From: Mesorhizobium sp. M2D.F.Ca.ET.226.01.1.1
GTDB lineage: Bacteria; Pseudomonadota; Alphaproteobacteria; Rhizobiales; Rhizobiaceae
Length of the DNA: 64,000 bases
NCBI RefSeq assembly: GCF_004022705.2
Contig: NZ_RZOY02000012.1
Location: forward strand, 166,158-230,157
Reading direction: 5' to 3'
A program made the position numbers and the translations under genes. Numbering within the stretch: the stretch's first letter is position 1; each line of letters opens with the position of its first letter. Positions 36,517 through 45,084 of this stretch are shown here, piece by piece. The notes beneath the pieces are model-generated. The model searched no databases and was not told where the DNA came from. It saw nothing but the letters and a program-made list of their open reading frames with translations.

Positions 36517-36659
36517 CGTGACCGGCCGTATCCCCACACGGCCCGTCCCCCGTAAACTCTTCACCGGTTAAAGCACATCCCGCAGGATCGCACTATGACT
36601 TGTCGGCAACAGCATGGGCTAAAAAGTGCTGCGCAGCCTAACCGGCTGATTCGCTGCGA

Positions 36660-37400
36660 CTATATCACCTCGACCGTGGTTCCGACATTCACGCGCTCGT
36701 AAAGGTCGACGACGTCTTCGTTGCGCATGCGGATGCAGCCGGAAGACACCGCGCCACCAATCGTCCAGGGCTGGTTGGTGCCGTGGATACGGTATTCGGT
36801 GGTGCCGAGATAGAGCGCGCGCGCGCCGAGCGGGTTTTCGATGCCGCCCGCAAGATAGGTCGGCAGGTAGCGGCCCTTGGCCGCCTCGCGCTTGATCATC
36901 ACCGCCGGCGGGCGCCAGTCAGGCCAAACCTTCTTGTCGGTGATCTTGTGCGTGCCCGACCATTCGAAGCCGGGCTTGCCGGTGCCGACGCCGTAACGCC
37001 GCGCCTTGCCGTTCTTCTCGACCAGATAGAGAAAATTCTGGTGAGTATCGATGACAATGGTGCCCGGCTTCTGCGGGCCGTCATAGGCGACTTCCTGGGG
37101 GAGGTAGATCGGGTTGATCTGTGGGCGCATCGCCACGCGCCTGGCCGGCTGCTGCACGGCCGCCGTGCGCTGCCGGTCGGGCTGCGCCTGGAAAAGGCGC
37201 TGCAGCGGCTGCTGCGTCGCCTGCCGGGTCGGCCGCACGATGCCCGGCGCACGGCCAAGCTGCAGCACCCAGGGTGCCGAAAGGTCGGGGCTTACCGTCA
37301 CCGGCGGCATGTCGGCATAGCGGTCATTGGCAAGGGAGGTGGTGGCACCGGCGGCAAGGATCGCCGCAGCACCAAGCAGGGAACAAAACGCTGTCTTCAT
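36660..37400 (-). CDS. L,D-transpeptidase (YkuD domain)
   Basis: This 246-residue exported enzyme cross-links peptidoglycan or attaches proteins to it. The signal peptide is residues 1-25 (FCSLLGAAAILAAGATTSLA). A Pro/Gln/Arg-rich linker covers about 40-95. The YkuD domain at about 110-246 contains the active-site pattern IHGTNQPWTIGGAVSSGCIRM with catalytic His and Cys. In rhizobia such enzymes make 3-3 cross-links or anchor outer-membrane proteins. It is a single-gene unit divergent from tag. Confidence 0.92.
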   Translation of the reverse strand: MKTAFCSLLGAAAILAAGATTSLANDRYADMPPVTVSPDLSAPWVLQLGRAPGIVRPTRQATQQPLQRLFQAQPDRQRTAAVQQPARRVAMRPQINPIYLPQEVAYDGPQKPGTIVIDTHQNFLYLVEKNGKARRYGVGTGKPGFEWSGTHKITDKKVWPDWRPPAVMIKREAAKGRYLPTYLAGGIENPLGARALYLGTTEYRIHGTNQPWTIGGAVSSGCIRMRNEDVVDLYERVNVGTTVEVI

Positions 37401-37602
37401 CGGAACGCACCTTGATCGTCGAACTCGTGCCGAGGCGGGAAGGCGCTCTCAGGCTTCGCGATCCTTGGCGCGGAGCGGCAAGCAAAACATGAATCGGAAT
37501 GCGTAAAATGCCGCTTTGTCAGTAAACCTTTTGGTGTGGTTACCGGCCGGTTCAGGAATCTGGTAAAGCCACGGTAAACCAAGTGCGGAAGCGCATTAAC
37601 GA

Positions 37603-38256
37603 ATGGATCTGCTAGTTATGGCAACTGAAAATGCCGGCATTCTCGATGGCCCCGACGGCAAGGCGCGCTGTTTCTGGCACGGCAACTTGCCCGACTATCT
37701 TCACTATCACGACCATGAATGGGGCCGGCCGGTGACCGATGATCGACGGCTGTTCGAAAAGATCTGTCTGGAAGGGTTCCAGTCGGGTCTGTCATGGCTG
37801 ACCATCCTGCGCAAGCGCGAGAATTTCCGCGAGGCCTTCGCCGGTTTCGACTTCAACAAGGTGGCGGCGTTCACCGAGAAGGATGTCGAGCGCCTGCTCG
37901 GCAATGCCGGCATCATCCGCCATCGCGGCAAGATCGTCTCGACCATCAACAACGCCAAACGCGCCCGCGAAATGGCCGATGAGTTCGGCTCTTTGGCGGC
38001 CTGGTTCTGGAAGTTCGAACCGGGCCCGGACGAGCGTCCGGAAATCGTCGACCTCGCGCATCTGCGCGCCAATCCGACGACGGCGGTGTCGGTTAGGATA
38101 TCGAAGGAATTGAAGAAGCGCGGCTGGAGCTTTGTCGGCCCGACGACGGTCTATGCCTTCATGCAGGCGATGGGACTGGTCAACGATCACCTTGAAGGCT
38201 GCTACTGCCGCGCCGAGGTCGAGAAAGAGCGCAAGAAGCTGATGCGACCGAAGTAG
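37603..38256 (+). CDS. tag: DNA-3-methyladenine glycosylase I
   Basis: This 217-residue base-excision repair enzyme removes 3-methyladenine from DNA. The N-terminal CFWHGNLPDYLHYHDHEWGRPV carries zinc and substrate residues (the family's C..H..W pattern), LFEKICLEGFQSGLSWLTIL forms the base pocket, and KKRGWSFVGPTTVYAFMQAMGLVNDHLEGCYCR ends with the His and Cys ligands (split here across the C-terminal 50 residues). Start 37603 or 37618 (MATENAG) are both possible. Confidence 0.94.
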   Translation: MDLLVMATENAGILDGPDGKARCFWHGNLPDYLHYHDHEWGRPVTDDRRLFEKICLEGFQSGLSWLTILRKRENFREAFAGFDFNKVAAFTEKDVERLLGNAGIIRHRGKIVSTINNAKRAREMADEFGSLAAWFWKFEPGPDERPEIVDLAHLRANPTTAVSVRISKELKKRGWSFVGPTTVYAFMQAMGLVNDHLEGCYCRAEVEKERKKLMRPK

Positions 38257-38261
38257 CGCAT

Positions 38262-38330
38262 TCCCTTCCTTCTCCCCGTTCAACGGGGAGAAGGTGCCCG
38301 AAGGGCGGATGAGGGGCAGCGCCGGCCTTC
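38262..38330. repeat. RIME-like palindromic repeat after tag
   Basis: CCTTCTCCCCGTT (38268-38280) is a perfect inverse of AACGGGGAGAAGG (38282-38294), followed by GAAGGGCGGATGAGGGG. This is the common rhizobial intergenic mosaic unit, and it may also end the tag transcript. Confidence 0.75.
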
Positions 38331-38353
38331 GAGATTTCTCGGTAGACCTCAGC

Positions 38354-38581
38354 TCAAACGCTGCTGGCGCCGGCCAGGAACAGTCCGGCCAGGATCGCCG
38401 CCACCGCGGCGAAAGCCGGATAGATCACCAAAAGCCCGGTCACCAGCGCGTCGCGCGCGCTCGGCTTGGTGGCCGCAACCTCGAACGGCCCGGCCGGCTG
38501 CTGCGACGGCTTGAGCGCCGGAACCCCGGCAGGCCTCAGCCTTGCGGTCTCGTTCTCGATGATGTCTTCAGCCGTCGTCAT
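38354..38581 (-). CDS. Small hypothetical membrane protein
   Basis: This 75-residue protein has a polar N-terminus (MTTAEDIIENETARLRPAGV) and one C-terminal membrane helix (LVTGLLVIYPAFAAVAAILAGLFL split at about 47-70). ATG 38581 follows AAGGGG by nine bases. Codon use is GC-rich like its neighbours. It resembles tail-anchored small proteins. I do not recognise a family. Repeats flank it on both sides. Confidence 0.6.
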   Translation of the reverse strand: MTTAEDIIENETARLRPAGVPALKPSQQPAGPFEVAATKPSARDALVTGLLVIYPAFAAVAAILAGLFLAGASSV

Positions 38582-38690
38582 GGCCCCGAACCCCTTGTTT
38601 CGGCGCGCTTTATGGTCGCCGATTGTGTCGGCAGCATGCCGCGCTGGTGTCGAATTGTTTCGTTTTTCGCGTGGTTTTGTTTCAGCTCCT

Positions 38691-38835
38691 TCCTTCTCCA
38701 CTTGTCGGAGAAGGTGGCCGCGCAGCGGCCGGATGAGGCGTGTTCCAGGTAACGCCGATGTCTCACTCCGCTGGAACAGCCCTCATCCGTCTCGGCGCTG
38801 CGCGCCGATCCACCTTCTCCCGCAAGGGGAGAAGG
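38691..38835. repeat. Double RIME-like element in inverted orientation
   Basis: CCTTCTCC..GGATGAGG (38691-38738) is mirrored by CCTCATCC..GGAGAAGG (38779-38834), with internal hairpins such as GGCCGC/GCGGCC and CGGCGCTGCGCGCCG. It fills the space between the small membrane protein and hisS. Confidence 0.7.
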
Positions 38836-38944
38836 AGAGGCGCCCACCCTTGCCGCACCAAGCGGCATCGGTTAGGACACGCGCGCCTTGGAAATAGGAA
38901 GTTTCCTATCTATGGCGAGCCACGAAACATTGAGTACCGATCCC

Positions 38945-40489
38945 ATGGCCGACAAATCCGAAAAGACGAAAGCGCGGTTGCCGCGCGGTTTTGCCGACCG
39001 CAGCGCCGAAGACATCCGCGCCGTCGAGAAGATGATGGCGACCATTCGCTCGGTCTATGAGCTCTACGGTTTCGAGCCGGTCGACCAGCCGATGATCGAA
39101 TACACCGACGCTCTGGGCAAATTCCTGCCCGACCAGGACCGGCCGAACGAAGGCGTGTTCTCCTTCCAGGACGACGACGACCAGTGGCTGTCGCTGCGCT
39201 ATGATCTCACCGCACCGACGGCGCGTTTCGTCGCCGAAAATTTCGACAAGCTGCCGAAGCCTTACCGCAGCTATCGCTCCGGCTGGGTGTTCCGCAACGA
39301 GAAGCCCGGCCCCGGCCGCTTCCGCCAGTTCATGCAGTTCGATGCCGACACCATCGGCACGCCGGGCGTCGCCGCCGACGCCGAGATGGCGATGATGATG
39401 GCCGACGTCATGGAAGCGCTCGGCATCAAGCGCGGCGACTATGTCATCCGCGTCAACAACCGCAAGGTGCTCGACGGCGTGCTGGAGGCGATCGGCCTCG
39501 GCGGCGAGGAAAATGCCGGACGCCGGCTGACGGTGCTCAGGGCCATCGACAAGCTCGACAAGTTCGCACTCGAGGACATTCAACTTTTGCTTGGAAAGGG
39601 CCGCTGGGACGGCGGAAAGGAAGGCGAGGGAGATTTCACCAAAGGCGCAGGTCTTTCCGACAGTCAGATATCGCTGTTGTTAAACATCACTGGTTGGAAG
39701 GCCCAGGGATCGGGCAGCAGCGGGGTTGCTAACGGCCTTACTGTCGACAATCTGCGTCGCGGCTTCGAGCAGACCCCTCTGGTGATGCAGGGTTGCGACG
39801 AGCTTGATCAGATACAACTGCTCTGTGCAGCCGCTGGGTACGACGAGACTAAGATATTGATCGACCCCTCCGTCGTGCGCGGCCTCGAATATTACACCGG
39901 CCCGGTCTTCGAGGCCGAGCTGCTGGCCGAGATTCCCAACGACGAAGGCCAGATCGTGCGCTTCGGCTCGGTCGGCGGCGGCGGCCGCTATGACGGGCTG
40001 GTGTCGCGCTTCCGTGGCGAGCCGGTGCCGGCGACCGGCTTCTCCATCGGCGTCTCGCGGCTGATGACGGCGCTGAAGAACCTCGGCAAGCTCGACACCT
40101 CCGATGTCGTCGCGCCGGTCGTTGTGCTGGTCATGGACAAGGACACCGAAAGCCTCGGCCGCTACCAGAAGATGGTTGCCGACCTTCGCGCCGCCGGCAT
40201 CCGCTCCGAGATGTATCTTGGCGGCGCCGGCATGAAGGCGCAGCTGAAATACGCCGACCGCCGCGGCAGCCCGGTCGCCGTCATCCAGGGCGGCGACGAG
40301 CGCGCCAAGGGCGAGGTGCAGATCAAGGACCTCATCGAAGGCTCGCGCCTTTCGGCCAAGATCACCGACAACGCCGAATGGCGCGCGGCAAGGCCGGCGC
40401 AGGTGACTGTGGCGGAGAGCGAGCTGGTGGCTGAGGTGAAGAAGATACTCGCGGCGCAGGCAGCTGACCGCATAAAGGGTGGCGCTTGA
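38945..40489 (+). CDS. hisS: Histidyl-tRNA synthetase
   Basis: This is a 514-residue class II aminoacyl-tRNA synthetase of the alphaproteobacterial type. Motifs visible are LPRGFADRSAEDIRAVEKMM, LRYDLTAPTARFVAEN (motif 2 region), RPYRSYRSGWVFRNE-like KPYRSYRSGWVFRNEKPGPGR, and the histidine-specific VVRGLEYYTGPVFEAEL and GSVGGGGRYDGL. The anticodon domain follows. The preferred start MADKSEKTKARLPRGF is at 38945; 38912 and 38888 are alternatives. Bases about 39580-39870 have a lower GC third position (TTA, ATA, ACT codons) than the rest, which suggests recombination. It heads a hisS-hisZ-hisG unit. Confidence 0.94.
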   Translation: MADKSEKTKARLPRGFADRSAEDIRAVEKMMATIRSVYELYGFEPVDQPMIEYTDALGKFLPDQDRPNEGVFSFQDDDDQWLSLRYDLTAPTARFVAENFDKLPKPYRSYRSGWVFRNEKPGPGRFRQFMQFDADTIGTPGVAADAEMAMMMADVMEALGIKRGDYVIRVNNRKVLDGVLEAIGLGGEENAGRRLTVLRAIDKLDKFALEDIQLLLGKGRWDGGKEGEGDFTKGAGLSDSQISLLLNITGWKAQGSGSSGVANGLTVDNLRRGFEQTPLVMQGCDELDQIQLLCAAAGYDETKILIDPSVVRGLEYYTGPVFEAELLAEIPNDEGQIVRFGSVGGGGRYDGLVSRFRGEPVPATGFSIGVSRLMTALKNLGKLDTSDVVAPVVVLVMDKDTESLGRYQKMVADLRAAGIRSEMYLGGAGMKAQLKYADRRGSPVAVIQGGDERAKGEVQIKDLIEGSRLSAKITDNAEWRAARPAQVTVAESELVAEVKKILAAQAADRIKGGA

Positions 40490-40649
40490 GCCCCCCTCTC
40501 TGGCCTGCCGGCCATCTCCCCCTCAAGGGGGGAGATCAGATGTCGCGCATACCTTCGCCAATTTTCAACGTTGCAGGAGGAGGCGCGGCGCTCGAACTGC
40601 AAATCTCCCCCCTTGAGGGGGAGATGTCCGGCAGGACAGAGAGGGGGGC
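40490..40649. repeat. Palindromic mosaic repeat filling the hisS-hisZ gap
   Basis: The 22-base arms 40490-40511 and 40628-40649 are inverted with one mismatch, and inside are ATCTCCCC-type hairpins. The element begins on the base after the hisS stop and ends 18 bases before hisZ. It is a diverged copy of the element at 32160-32335. Confidence 0.85.
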
Positions 40650-40667
40650 CTCGCGCCCAAACTATCA

Positions 40668-41786
40668 ATGACCTCCCGCCCCGCCATCGCCGCCGACATC
40701 GCAAAACTCTTCGCCACCCGCGACACCCACGCGGTCGAAGTCGCCGTGCTGCAGCCGGCCGATCCGTTCCTCGACATGGCCGGCGAGGACCTGCGCCGCC
40801 GCATCTTCCTGACCGAGAGCGAGACCGGCAAGACGCTGTGCCTGCGGCCCGAATTCACAATCCCCGTCTGCCTCGACCACATTGCCAGCCAGGCCGGCAC
40901 GCCGCGCCGCTATTCCTATCTGGGCGAAGTGTTCCGCCAGCGCCGCGAGGGCGGCAACGAGTTCTTCCAGGCCGGCATCGAGGATCTCGGCGATCGCGAC
41001 ACCGCCGCCGCCGATGCACGCTCGCTGGCTGACGCGCATGCGCTGCTGTCGCTGGTGCTGCCCGGAAAGCCGCTCGCCATCACGCTTGGCGACCAGACCC
41101 TGTTCGAGGCGGTGCTGGCGGCGTTGGGCCTGCCGCGCGGCTGGCGCATGCGGCTGGCGCGTGCCTTCGGCTCGGCACCGCTGCTGGAAGCGGCCCTGGC
41201 CGATCTCGCCAATCCGCCGCGCAACAGCCAGCTGTCCGGTCCCGTCGCCTTGCTGGTGCTCGACGGTGATGCGGAAGGCCTCGCCGCGCACATTGCCGAA
41301 GGCATGGAGGAAGCGGGGCTGTCGGCTTCCGGCGGCCGCGCGCCGGCCGACATTGCGCGCCGGCTGATCGAGAAAGCGCAGCTGCGTAGCGTGCGCCTGT
41401 CCGACGACGCCTTCTCGGCGCTGAAGGGCTTTCTCGAAATCGATGTCGCGCTCAGCGGCGCGACCGCGGCGCTTGAAAAATTCGCCGCCGATGCCGGCCT
41501 GTCGCTGGGGCCGGCGCTGGAGAATTTCGCCGCGCGAGCCAAAGCGATCGAGGCGCACGGCTTGCCGATGGCAGACATCCGTTACGACGCCGCCTTCGGC
41601 CGCCCGCTCGACTATTATACTGGCCTCGTCTTTGAGATCGCTGTCCAGGGTGGCGATCGCCCGCTGGTCGGCGGCGGCCGCTACGATCGGCTGCTGACGC
41701 TGCTCGGAGCAAAAAAGCCGATCCCTGGCGTCGGCTTCTCGGTCTGGCTCGACCGCATCGAGGCTTTGCGGGAGAACGCCAAATGA
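40668..41786 (+). CDS. hisZ: ATP phosphoribosyltransferase regulatory subunit HisZ
   Basis: This 372-residue HisRS paralogue lacks aminoacylation and instead activates the short HisG in the first step of histidine synthesis. HisRS-like motifs remain: LRPEFTIPVCLDHIA, YSYLGEVFRQRREGGNEFFQAG, and a C-terminal DYYTGLVFEIAVQGG..LVGGGRYDRLLTLLG. The anticodon-binding domain is absent, as in HisZ generally. Its stop overlaps the hisG start by four bases (ATGA), so the two are translated together in equal amounts. Confidence 0.94.
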   Translation: MTSRPAIAADIAKLFATRDTHAVEVAVLQPADPFLDMAGEDLRRRIFLTESETGKTLCLRPEFTIPVCLDHIASQAGTPRRYSYLGEVFRQRREGGNEFFQAGIEDLGDRDTAAADARSLADAHALLSLVLPGKPLAITLGDQTLFEAVLAALGLPRGWRMRLARAFGSAPLLEAALADLANPPRNSQLSGPVALLVLDGDAEGLAAHIAEGMEEAGLSASGGRAPADIARRLIEKAQLRSVRLSDDAFSALKGFLEIDVALSGATAALEKFAADAGLSLGPALENFAARAKAIEAHGLPMADIRYDAAFGRPLDYYTGLVFEIAVQGGDRPLVGGGRYDRLLTLLGAKKPIPGVGFSVWLDRIEALRENAK

Positions 41787-42481
41787 TCACGCTGGCGATC
41801 CCGTCGAAAGGCCGTCTCAAGGAACAGTCTCTCGAAGTGCTGGCCAACGCCGGCCTGGCGGTTACCTTGCCGCAGGACGACCGCAAATACCGCGCCCGCA
41901 TCGACGGGCTCGACAATGTCGAGGTGGCCTTCCTGTCCGCGTCCGAGATCGCCGGCGAGATCGGCCAGGGCGCGGTCGATCTCGGCATCACCGGCGAGGA
42001 CCTGCTGCGCGAGAACCTCGCCGACTGGGAAGCGCGCGCCGAGATCGTCGCCCGCCTTGGCTTCGGCCATGCCGACGTCGTCGTCGCGGTGCCCGACGTC
42101 TGGCTCGATGTCGATACCATGGCCGACTTGGACGATGTCGCCGCCGATTTCCGCCAGCGCCACGGCCGGCGCTTGCGGATCGCCACCAAATACTGGCGGC
42201 TGACGCAGCAGTTCTTTTCGCTCAAGCACGGCATCCAGGTCTACCGCATCGTCGAAAGCCTCGGCGCCACCGAAGGCGCTCCGGCGGCTGGCCTCGCCGA
42301 TGTCATCGTCGACATCACCACCACCGGCTCGACGCTGCGCGCCAACCACCTGAAGGTGCTGGGCGATGGCACGATCCTGAAATCGCAGGCCTGTCTTGTC
42401 GCTTCAAAGAAGCAGCGTGATGCGGCGGATGAGGCACAGTTACGCGATATCGCAGCCAAAATGGGCGCTTTGGTCGCCTAG
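41783..42481 (+). CDS. hisG: ATP phosphoribosyltransferase, short form
   Basis: This 232-residue catalytic subunit condenses ATP and PRPP to start histidine synthesis. It is the short form without the C-terminal regulatory domain, so it needs HisZ. Motifs include ITLAIPSKGRLKEQSLEVL at the start, VDLGITGEDLLRE, and the PRPP loop AAGLADVIVDITTTGSTLRANHL. It overlaps hisZ by four bases. A 72-base gap then leads to the acyl-CoA ligase gene, which has its own strong ribosome-binding site. Confidence 0.96.
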   Translation: MITLAIPSKGRLKEQSLEVLANAGLAVTLPQDDRKYRARIDGLDNVEVAFLSASEIAGEIGQGAVDLGITGEDLLRENLADWEARAEIVARLGFGHADVVVAVPDVWLDVDTMADLDDVAADFRQRHGRRLRIATKYWRLTQQFFSLKHGIQVYRIVESLGATEGAPAAGLADVIVDITTTGSTLRANHLKVLGDGTILKSQACLVASKKQRDAADEAQLRDIAAKMGALVA

Positions 42482-42553
42482 CCCTCCCTACCTTCGGCGG
42501 GTTTCCACCGCCTTTGCGGGCTGATAGGCTCGATCCTCCCGGAGGAGACGGCG

Positions 42554-44320
42554 ATGGCGATCAAACTCGACGAGCTCATGAACGCCACCAATCTGCGCGG
42601 GCCTCGCGCGAGCGGCACCTTTGTTGCCCCGGTCGGCGGCAAGGCGCATGTCTCGGGGGACCGCTCGGTGCCCTTGCTCGACAAGACCATTCCGGAGCTG
42701 TTTTCCGATACGGTGAGCAAATACGCCACGCTCGACGCCGCTGTCTTCGTCGGCCAGGACAAGCGCTTCACCTGGAGCGAATTGTCGGACGCGGTCGATG
42801 CTTTGGCCGCCGGCTTCCTGGCGCTTGGGCTTGAGAAGGGAGACCGCGTCGGCATCTGGTCGCCGAACCGCTGGGAATGGGTGGTGACGCAGTTCGCCAC
42901 CGCCCGCATCGGCCTCATCCTGGTCAACATCAACCCGGCCTATCGGCTGACCGAGCTGGAATATGCCCTCAACAAGGTGGGTTGCAAGGCGCTGGTCACC
43001 GCCGTCAGCTTCAAGACCTCCGACTATCTCGGCATGATCGGGACGCTGGCGCCGGAGCTCGCCACGGCCGAGCCGGGCAGGCTCAAAGCGAAAAAGCTGC
43101 CGTCGCTTGAGATCGTCATCCGCATGGGCGACGACAGCTCGCCCGGCATGTTCAATTTCGGCGATGTACTGGCCATGGCCGGCCGCGACGAGCATGACAG
43201 CCTCGACCGCATCTCCGAAAGCCTGAAGCCCGGCGATGCCATCAACATCCAGTTCACCAGCGGAACGACGGGCGCGCCGAAGGGAGCGACGCTCACCCAC
43301 GCCAACATCGTCAACAACGGCAGTTTTGTTACCTCGGCGATAAAACTCACCGTCGACGACCGGCTCTGCATCCCGGTGCCGCTCTATCATTGCTTCGGCA
43401 TGTCGATGGGCACGATGGGCTGCGTCACCAAGGGCGCCACCATGGTCTTCCCCGGCGAGGGCTTCGATGCCGGCGCGACGCTGAAGGCGGTGGCGCAGGA
43501 GCGCTGCACCGGCCTCTACGGCGTGCCGACCATGTTCGTCGCCACGCTCGATCACGCGGATTTCGCCGGTTTCGATCTTTCCAGCCTGCGTACCGGCATC
43601 ATGGCCGGCTCGCCTTGCCCGATCGAGGTGATGAAGAAGGTGGTGTCACTGATGCATATGAGCCAGGTGACCATCGCCTACGGCATGACGGAGACCAGCC
43701 CCGTTTCCTTCCAGAGCAGCGTCGACGATCCGCTGGAGAAGCGCGTCTCCACGGTCGGCCGCATCCACCCGCATGTCGAGGTCAAGGCGATCGGCGCCGA
43801 CGGCGCTACAGTCGCGGTCGGCGAGCCGGGCGAGCTCTGCACCCGCGGCTATTCGGTGATGAAGGGCTATTGGGACGATGCTGAGAAGACCCGCGAGGCG
43901 GTCGACGCCGACGGCTGGATGCACACCGGCGATCTCGCCACCATCGACGCCGAAGGCTATTGCAACATCGTCGGCCGGGTAAAGGACATGGTCATCCGCG
44001 GCGGCGAGAACGTCTATCCGCGAGAACTCGAGGAATTCCTCTACCGCCATCCGAAAATCAAGGAAGTGCAGGTCTTCGGCATTCCGGACGACAAATATGG
44101 CGAGGAGCTCTGCGCCTGGATCGTCTTGAAGCCCGGCCAGATCGCCACCGCCGAAGAAATCAAGGCCTTCTGCGCCGGCCAGATCGCGCACTACAAGGTG
44201 CCGCGCCACATCCGTTTCCGGACCGAACTGCCGATGACGGTGACCGGCAAGCCGCAGAAATTCCTGATGCGCGAGGCGATGGTGGAAGAACTGGGGCTGG
44301 TGGCGCAGAAGACGGCTTGA
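42554..44320 (+). CDS. Acyl-CoA ligase of the AMP-binding family
   Basis: This 588-residue adenylating enzyme probably activates medium- or long-chain fatty acids to acyl-CoA. The AMP motif INIQFTSGTTGAPKGATLTHANI lies near residue 235 (split), AYGMTETSPVSFQ near 375, and GWMHTGDLATIDAEGYCNIVGRVKDMVIRGGENVYPRE near 455 (split). The C-terminal lysine is in TVTGKPQKFLM. The start follows GGAGGAGACGGCG. It sits between hisG and the poly-gamma-glutamate hydrolase-like gene. The chain-length preference cannot be read from sequence. Confidence 0.9.
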   Translation: MAIKLDELMNATNLRGPRASGTFVAPVGGKAHVSGDRSVPLLDKTIPELFSDTVSKYATLDAAVFVGQDKRFTWSELSDAVDALAAGFLALGLEKGDRVGIWSPNRWEWVVTQFATARIGLILVNINPAYRLTELEYALNKVGCKALVTAVSFKTSDYLGMIGTLAPELATAEPGRLKAKKLPSLEIVIRMGDDSSPGMFNFGDVLAMAGRDEHDSLDRISESLKPGDAINIQFTSGTTGAPKGATLTHANIVNNGSFVTSAIKLTVDDRLCIPVPLYHCFGMSMGTMGCVTKGATMVFPGEGFDAGATLKAVAQERCTGLYGVPTMFVATLDHADFAGFDLSSLRTGIMAGSPCPIEVMKKVVSLMHMSQVTIAYGMTETSPVSFQSSVDDPLEKRVSTVGRIHPHVEVKAIGADGATVAVGEPGELCTRGYSVMKGYWDDAEKTREAVDADGWMHTGDLATIDAEGYCNIVGRVKDMVIRGGENVYPRELEEFLYRHPKIKEVQVFGIPDDKYGEELCAWIVLKPGQIATAEEIKAFCAGQIAHYKVPRHIRFRTELPMTVTGKPQKFLMREAMVEELGLVAQKTA

Positions 44321-44329
44321 ACGGCATTC

Positions 44330-44953
44330 ATGGACAACGAGTTTCCCAATTTCGCGGCGCTGAAAGCCGCCAAAATCGAAAATGTGGACTATCGTGTCGT
44401 GATCCGGCGCGGCGCGCGAACCGGCAATGCGATCGTCATGGCTCCGCATGGCGGCAAGATCGAGCCCCGCACCTCCCTGATCACCGAGACGATAGCGGGA
44501 CGCGATCTCGATATGTATTGCTTTGAAGGCCTCATGCCGGAAAGCAACCGGGAGCTTCACATAACGTCCAGGAATTTCGACGAGGAATCTGCGCTGGAGC
44601 TGTTGCGGACGAAGTCCACCGTCGTCGCCATCCACGGCCGTCAGGATCGGGAGGATCCGTCGACGGTCTACCTTGGCGGCAAGGACGCCGCGTTGGTTTC
44701 GGAGATAGCCTGGCGACTGCAGGAGGCCGGCTTCCAGACGCAAAAGGACAACCATCCCTTTCCAGGCATCCAGGATTCGAACATCGTCAATCGCGGACTG
44801 ACGGGGAAAGGAGCACAGCTGGAAGTGCCCTTCTTCCTGCGCCGCCGGATGGGCAACGAGCCGGAACTTCTGGAAAAATTCTGTGGGGCGGTCCGCAAGG
44901 CCATCGACATAGTCGACGCCAGACACGGCGCCCGGTCCCCAATCATGCTTTGA
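44330..44953 (+). CDS. Poly-gamma-glutamate hydrolase family protein
   Basis: This 207-residue protein is of the family that includes the phage enzyme PghP, zinc-dependent hydrolases of poly-gamma-glutamate. Probable metal ligands lie in MAPHGGKIEPRTS near residue 40, VVAIHGRQDRED near 98, and the late GAQLEVPFFLR glutamate. There is no signal peptide, so it acts in the cytoplasm or its target differs. It lies nine bases after the acyl-CoA ligase and is probably co-transcribed. The host target is unknown. Confidence 0.8.
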   Translation: MDNEFPNFAALKAAKIENVDYRVVIRRGARTGNAIVMAPHGGKIEPRTSLITETIAGRDLDMYCFEGLMPESNRELHITSRNFDEESALELLRTKSTVVAIHGRQDREDPSTVYLGGKDAALVSEIAWRLQEAGFQTQKDNHPFPGIQDSNIVNRGLTGKGAQLEVPFFLRRRMGNEPELLEKFCGAVRKAIDIVDARHGARSPIML

Positions 44954-44968
44954 ACGGTGCGCCTGGAC

Positions 44969-45075
44969 TAAAGCGCGTCGCGATCTTTCAGATTCGCTCC
45001 ATGCGCTTTAGGTTTTTGATTTTACGCATGTCTTTATCCCGAAACCCGTTCCCACTTTCGGTAGACATGCTTTAG
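44969..45075. repeat. Rhizobial palindromic intergenic repeat
   Basis: TAAAGCGC (44969-44976) is inverted at GCGCTTTA (45003-45010). A second unit has GCATGTCT/AGACATGC arms (45026-45033, 45063-45070) enclosing CCGAAA/TTTCGG. This two-part element is common between rhizobial genes; here it fills the gap before the antiporter. Confidence 0.7.
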
Positions 45076-45084
45076 GGGGCTTGG

